From positions 3,210,853-3,274,852 of the forward strand of contig NZ_CP036275.1 of NCBI RefSeq assembly GCF_007747795.1: 64,000 bases of DNA. Direction: 5' to 3'. The notes below the pieces were generated by a model that was not told the DNA's origin, ran no database searches, and saw only the letters and a list, made by a program, of their open reading frames with translations. The stretch comes from Maioricimonas rarisocia (lineage in GTDB: Bacteria; Planctomycetota; Planctomycetia; Planctomycetales; Planctomycetaceae). Each line of letters starts with the position of its first letter. The stretch's first letter is position 1. The position numbers were made by a program, and so were the translations under genes. Below, one piece after another: positions 60,185 to 64,000 of the stretch.

Positions 60185-60904
60185 ATGTCGAACCTGCTGT
60201 CGACACTTTCGGCGAATCTGGCTGCGGTTCGGGACCGCATTGCGGCGGCCGCCGATCGCTCCAATCGCGATCCGGATGAGGTCGTCCTCGTTGCGGTCAC
60301 GAAGTATGCCGAACTCGACTGGGTTCGGGGTCTGATCGATCTGGGCGTCACGCAGCTGGGCGAGAGTCGTCCGCAGCAGCTCGTCTCCCGGTCGGAATCG
60401 CTGGCGGGGCCGGTGACCTGGCACCTGATCGGGCACCTGCAGCGCAACAAGGTTCGACCGGTTCTCCCCGTCGCGACGTTGATTCATTCGGTCGATTCGT
60501 TTCGGCTGCTGGATCGCATCGAAACGATTGCGGAGGAACTGGGTGTTGCGCCACGCGTTCTGCTCGAAGTGAACGTGACGAGAGAAGAATCGAAAAACGG
60601 CTTCGTCCCTTCCGATCTGCTCGGGCATTCGGACCGGCTGACCGGATATCGGCATCTCGTCGTCGACGGCCTGATGACCATGGCACCGCGCGTGGACGAC
60701 CCTGAACTGGCCCGGCCGGCATTTGCTTCGTTGCGTCAGCTGCGGGAGACGCTGGCGGCTGCCACTGGTCCGAACGTTCCACTTGGCGAACTGTCGATGG
60801 GGATGAGCGGGGACTTCGAGATCGCCGTCGAGGAAGGAGCGACGCTGGTGCGGATCGGCAGCGGTCTGTTCGCAGGGCTCGCGTCCGATGAGGCGCGTCC
60901 GTGA
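60185..60904 (+). CDS. YggS/PROSC-family PLP homeostasis protein
   Basis: A 239-residue PLP-binding protein of the YggS (PLPBP) family, involved in pyridoxal-phosphate and amino-acid homeostasis; no enzymatic activity is known. PLP lysine is Lys40 in AVTKYAEL. Other family motifs are HLIGHLQRNK, LEVNVTREESKNGF and SMGMSGDFEIAVEEGATLVRIGS. The ATG at 60185 replaces a longer frame that begins in the rpsR downstream region. It overlaps the DUF167 gene by four bases, the same pairing seen in many bacteria. Confidence 0.92.
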   Translation: MSNLLSTLSANLAAVRDRIAAAADRSNRDPDEVVLVAVTKYAELDWVRGLIDLGVTQLGESRPQQLVSRSESLAGPVTWHLIGHLQRNKVRPVLPVATLIHSVDSFRLLDRIETIAEELGVAPRVLLEVNVTREESKNGFVPSDLLGHSDRLTGYRHLVVDGLMTMAPRVDDPELARPAFASLRQLRETLAAATGPNVPLGELSMGMSGDFEIAVEEGATLVRIGSGLFAGLASDEARP

Positions 60905-61203
60905 GCCTCGACCTGCGTCACGATGGCGGTGACGTTCTGCTGCCGGTTCAGGCCCGCCCCGGTGCAAAGCGGAACGAATGCGGCGGCGTTCACGACGGCC
61001 GGCTCAAGGTGGCCGTCACCCAGGCCCCCGAGAAGGGGAAAGCGAACCGGGAGATCGCCCGATTGCTGGTGAAAAGTTTGGGGCTCCGCCGCTCTCAGAT
61101 CGCCCTCGAAGAGGGGGAGACGACGTCCCGCAAGCTGTTCCGGGTGCGTGACATCGACGAGTCCGAGTTGCGTCGGCGCGTGGATCAGCTCGGCGCTGAC
61201 TGA
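60901..61203 (+). CDS. DUF167 (YggU-type) protein
   Basis: A 100-residue protein with the family core: VQARPGAKRNECGGVHDGRLKVAVTQAPEKGKAN, LLVKSLGLRRSQIALEEGETTSRKL (shown here as two separate motifs, PEKGKAN and SLGLRRSQI). It starts with GTG overlapping the YggS-family stop. Its function is unknown. It ends 14 bases before a convergent gene. Confidence 0.88.
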   Translation: MSLDLRHDGGDVLLPVQARPGAKRNECGGVHDGRLKVAVTQAPEKGKANREIARLLVKSLGLRRSQIALEEGETTSRKLFRVRDIDESELRRRVDQLGAD

Positions 61204-61217
61204 ACCACCAGGTTGTT

Positions 61218-61655
61218 TCAGCGGACGTGTTCGACCGTCAGGTGTTCCAGCATCTCGACCGAGACTTCGGTCGATTCGGGAAACTGATCCCATTCTTCGC
61301 CTTCGACGAGCGGCTCGCCGGTGTGCAGCAGGAAGCATTCGTCCGACTGCGGCACAAAGAACTTCCGGAACCAGAGCATGTTGGAGACGCGCGGCTGCGG
61401 ATCGTAGAGCCGCACGCTGATGCCCTGCTCGAACCAGTCGTAAAGCATTCCGAAGAAGCCGCTCGGGATGTACTTGACGCATTGCATCTGGATGCCGATC
61501 GAGCGGCAGCGATCCTTCTTGACCAGATTGGTCAGCGTGTCCCGGATCAGCGACAGATCGGCGCCGTCCCAGATCTCCATATCTCCGATGTCAACGATGG
61601 TCACTCCCTGTACCGTCTGCAACGTCAGGCCGTGCGTGTTTTTTCGTTCCGCCAT
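61218..61655 (-). CDS. STAS-like protein (possible anti-anti-sigma factor)
   Basis: A 145-residue protein with a STAS-like fold: GVTIVDIGDMEIWDGAD, LTNLVKKDRCRSIGIQM and VKYIPSGFFGMLYDW match the beta-alpha repeats of SpoIIAA/STAS domains. The conserved Ser of the phospho-loop lies in the PSGFFG segment, though the flanking context is divergent. The C-terminal 40 residues are an extra acidic tail. The start is MAERKNT; upstream codons are Arg/Pro-rich and unlike the family. No anti-sigma kinase or sigma factor is in the window. Confidence 0.68.
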   Translation of the reverse strand: MAERKNTHGLTLQTVQGVTIVDIGDMEIWDGADLSLIRDTLTNLVKKDRCRSIGIQMQCVKYIPSGFFGMLYDWFEQGISVRLYDPQPRVSNMLWFRKFFVPQSDECFLLHTGEPLVEGEEWDQFPESTEVSVEMLEHLTVEHVR

Positions 61656-62120
61656 GCGATCTTTGCAGTGTGTTGGGATGTGATTGTTAAGCCGGGGATT
61701 CATCCTCCGGCGACGGTCATGTGGGGTAACGCAAACGCCGGGCCGGTCTTCGCCTTCCCTTTCGGGAGTTTGTCTCGCATGCATCTAAGTAACGTTCTGA
61801 ATGCGTGTTGTGAGATGTAGTCGGCGGTACAGATGCGGTTCGTGCGGTGTGCGCGGGTTGTATTTCTGGTTCATCGCCCGCGTCATGTTGACACACGGCG
61901 ACACTGATTCGATGGCGCTTCAGGATGTTGACAACGGGATGTTCGACAGATTGAACATCTGTCGGTGCGACTGGCCCGGTATGACGACTGACCGACAACG
62001 GCTGAGAGGAGTGCTGCGGCGTCAGAGAACTCTACCACCAAGCGGGCGCAGTGCTGCCGCGAGCGGGAAAGAGTCGCCGTCTCGTCGCAGGACGTGTCGA
62101 ATGTGAGGACCGTGGGATCG
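61656..62120. other. Gene-free stretch with paired repeats
   Basis: Between the VWA gene and the STAS-like gene. ATGTTGACA occurs at 61885 and 61925, 40 bases apart. Next to it GATGTTC (61938-61944) and GAACATC (61953-61959) form an inverted repeat with an 8-base spacer. This could be the control region of the STAS-like gene. No gene is supported. Confidence 0.5.
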
Positions 62121-63257
62121 TTACGCCCGGCGCCGATTGCGCCGGCCACCGACGAAGCTTTCGATCACCATGTTCCCCATGTCCTGGGCATTGCAGGTCG
62201 CGCTGATGCCGCCAGAGACCTGCGCCATCTGCTCGACGAAGTTCGCCAGCTCCAGGTAGAAGTAGTCTTCGATCAAAGCGAAGCTGGAGATGTGGATGCC
62301 TTCTTCGGCACACCGCTTCGCTTCGCTGAGCGTGATCCGCGTCGTCTTCGGGGACGGCGGATAGATGAGGACGATGTCGCGGCCCTCGATGTGAGCCGTC
62401 GGTTCACCGTCGGTAATGACGATGATCTGGCGGTTCGGCGTCGACTGGCGGGCCAGCAGTCGCCGGGCAAACTGCAGTCCCGCGTGGATGTTCGTGAAGT
62501 GTTCGGGCACGAACTTCGGTGGATGATCGAGACTGATTCGCAGGTGAACCCGAGGGTCGAAGATGCTCACCGGCTTCGGGGCCGAATACAGCAGTTCGCG
62601 TTCGGAAAGTGGCGACGCATACGTATAGAAGCCCACGACCTGCAGCCAGTCCTGCTGATACTTCGAACGAACCAGCGACTGCATCGCCATGGCGACCTGC
62701 TTGGCGGCTCCGAACTTGCCGTATCGCATCATGCTGCCGGACATGTCGAGCAGAACGACCGTCGCACATGACGTCTGGTACTCGGTGTCGTAAATGACCA
62801 GGTCGTCTTCGGTCACGCGGATCGGTTTTCCCCCACCCTGCCGATGCAGCGCGTTACGAAGTGTCTCCTGCATATTGAGATTGCTGACCGGATCGCCGTA
62901 GGTGTACGGCTTCGACTCTTCGTGAATCGTCTGTCCGGCACCGCGAAACTCGGTGTCATGCCGGCCCAGCGTTCCCTTGTTGCGTACGTCGAACAGCGCT
63001 TCGAGCGCCCGATTCTCGACGCGGCGAACTCCCTTGGGCGTGACGACGTACTTTCCGTCCCGGTCCTTCTCGACGTAACCCCGCTTGACCAGCATGTCGA
63101 CGATGTCCGGATGCTCTCCTTCCCAATCATCGAGGTTGGGGAGCACCTGATCGCCGTAGTTCATCATGTACTCGGAGAGTTCGTCGAAGATCTGGTCCGC
63201 CGACTGCGGCGTGAATTCTTCGGAACCGTCCCAGCGAGAGTATTCGAATGTGGCCAT
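62121..63257 (-). CDS. VWA-domain protein (CoxE/BatA-like)
   Basis: A 378-residue soluble protein. The N-terminal 150 residues are charged (EYSRWDGSEEF start). The VWA domain (about 165-350) has the MIDAS motif DMSGSM, the Thr region NIHAGLQFARR and VITDGEPTAH. Such proteins usually pair with a MoxR-type AAA ATPase and act in metal-centre or complex assembly; no such gene is visible in the window. GGAGA lies 8-11 bases before the ATG. The zinc-ribbon gene lies 72 bases upstream on the same strand. Confidence 0.86.
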   Translation of the reverse strand: MATFEYSRWDGSEEFTPQSADQIFDELSEYMMNYGDQVLPNLDDWEGEHPDIVDMLVKRGYVEKDRDGKYVVTPKGVRRVENRALEALFDVRNKGTLGRHDTEFRGAGQTIHEESKPYTYGDPVSNLNMQETLRNALHRQGGGKPIRVTEDDLVIYDTEYQTSCATVVLLDMSGSMMRYGKFGAAKQVAMAMQSLVRSKYQQDWLQVVGFYTYASPLSERELLYSAPKPVSIFDPRVHLRISLDHPPKFVPEHFTNIHAGLQFARRLLARQSTPNRQIIVITDGEPTAHIEGRDIVLIYPPSPKTTRITLSEAKRCAEEGIHISSFALIEDYFYLELANFVEQMAQVSGGISATCNAQDMGNMVIESFVGGRRNRRRA

Positions 63258-63329
63258 GCGTTGGTCTCCTCGGTCCCGAGAGCGCTCCGCGTGAGTGTCG
63301 ACTCGGTCTTGCGGATGGGAATCGACCGC

Positions 63330-63884
63330 TCAGGATTTGTCGGATGACGGAGCGGACGATCCCCCCGAGTCTCCGCCTCGCCCGCGTCCACCGCGTCGCC
63401 GGCGATTGCCGCGGCCTCCACGTCCGCGTCGTCGACCACGGCTCTTCTTCTTTTCGGGAGAATCCTCCGTCGGCGGAGATCCGCTGTTCCTGGTCTCCTC
63501 CGATTTGCGAGGCTCAGACGGCGACGTCTCCTTCGGCTTTGCGACTTCGGTCGACGCTGCTTCGGGAGGTGGCGTGACCAACTCGCCCGGAACTTTGATT
63601 GCCGGCTCCGGCGGAGCCTCGACGGTCTCGCTGACGGTCTCCACCTCGGGGGGGCGCTGTCGCCGTTCGGACGGCTCGAGCTCGATATCGAGAAACGGAT
63701 CGAGCGGCGGTGGTTCGGCTCGCACGGCTCGTTTCGGTTCGATCAGCTGCATGAAAGTCCCGGAATCGGTGCATCCGCACGTGACGGTCACCTGCCGGGC
63801 CGGAACCCGTCGTTCGACACCGCACGTCGGGCATCGCCACAGGCGGCGGACTTCCAGGTCCAGTCGCAGGCCGGGGCCTTTCAT
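63330..63884 (-). CDS. Zinc-ribbon protein with Arg/Gly-rich tail
   Basis: A 184-residue protein. The N-terminus has a four-Cys zinc-ribbon-like set (CPTCG and a later CGCTD). The centre is acidic and Pro/Glu-rich (PPEVETVSETVEAPPEP). The C-terminal 45 residues are a low-complexity Arg/Gly run (RGRRRGRGGRGNRRRRGG) followed by a Ser/Gly end, like RGG RNA-binding tails. It may bind nucleic acid; no family is recognised. GGAGG lies 6 bases before the ATG. It lies upstream of the VWA gene on the same strand. Confidence 0.75.
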   Translation of the reverse strand: MKGPGLRLDLEVRRLWRCPTCGVERRVPARQVTVTCGCTDSGTFMQLIEPKRAVRAEPPPLDPFLDIELEPSERRQRPPEVETVSETVEAPPEPAIKVPGELVTPPPEAASTEVAKPKETSPSEPRKSEETRNSGSPPTEDSPEKKKSRGRRRGRGGRGNRRRRGGRGRGGDSGGSSAPSSDKS

Positions 63885-63893
63885 TCATTCCTC

Positions 63894-63905
63894 CACGTAT
63901 ACGTG
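63894..63905. promoter_or_regulatory. Perfect 12-bp palindrome CACGTATACGTG
   Basis: Lies 10 bases upstream of the zinc-ribbon gene start and directly before its Shine-Dalgarno sequence on the minus strand. It could be an operator. The remaining bases to 64000 show no supported gene. Confidence 0.35.
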
Positions 63906-64000
63906 ACCGCTGGTCCCTTCCGGACTTTGCCCGGCTACGAACTACATTCTAGACTTCGCGAGTGACTTCGACACCCAAGCGGAGCGATGAGCCGCATGAC

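Overview
The window is about 64 kb of GC-rich bacterial chromosome that looks planctomycetal (phylum Planctomycetota). The evidence is a Tat-exported DUF1501 protein paired with a DUF1549/DUF1553 (planctomycete cytochrome-type) protein, a TIGR03067-family secreted protein, a protein kinase fused to PDZ and TPR modules, a stand-alone LigD-type phosphoesterase, and many short-leader, weak-Shine-Dalgarno starts. The genus cannot be fixed from the sequence alone. Neither end coincides with a replicon end, and the leftmost gene runs off the window. I see no prophage, insertion sequence, CRISPR array or rRNA.

Region 1 (1-8.6 kb) is metabolic: glycolate oxidase subunits GlcF and GlcE, FabI, a MutT-type Nudix enzyme, tRNA-Arg(CCG), a secreted esterase, and two dehalogenase-type enzymes, one with a Tat signal. 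Region 2 (8.65-19.7 kb) is the centrepiece: twelve minus-strand genes, mostly joined by 1-4 base overlaps. They run from a stand-alone cyclic-nucleotide-binding protein through the four subunits of a group 3b-like, NAD(P)-linked [NiFe] hydrogenase and its maturation protease to HypA, HypB, HypF, HypC, HypD and HypE. A sigma-54-like -24/-12 element lies just upstream.

Region 3 (19.8-30.8 kb) is signalling and accessory: an uncharacterised protein, a hybrid histidine kinase, an FHA-GGDEF protein overlapping a Ser/Thr kinase-PDZ-TPR protein, a TIGR03067 protein, a DUF433 protein and several unknowns. An 830-base gene-free stretch holds palindromic repeats that also occur between fabI and the Nudix gene. 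Region 4 (31-44.2 kb) carries DUF1501/DUF1549 genes, a baeRF3 protein with an M50-CBS intramembrane protease, a LuxR-type regulator with Glu at its phospho-acceptor site, a large membrane-anchored HTH protein made of acidic repeats, a Cys/His-rich lipoprotein, an SGNH hydrolase and a large secreted alpha/beta hydrolase.

Region 5 (44.2-64 kb) is mainly housekeeping: TsaB, ATP sulfurylase, an LplT-Aas fusion for lysophospholipid repair, a membrane TPR protein, the SRP RNA gene with its own promoter and terminator, LysM and LigD-PE proteins, glycogen branching enzyme, ribosomal protein bS18, YggS, DUF167, a STAS-like protein, a VWA protein and a zinc-ribbon protein with an Arg/Gly-rich tail. The items most worth following up are the hydrogenase operon and its sigma-54-like promoter, the tail-anchored repeat protein near a site-2 protease, the Glu-substituted response regulator, and the shared palindromic intergenic repeats.
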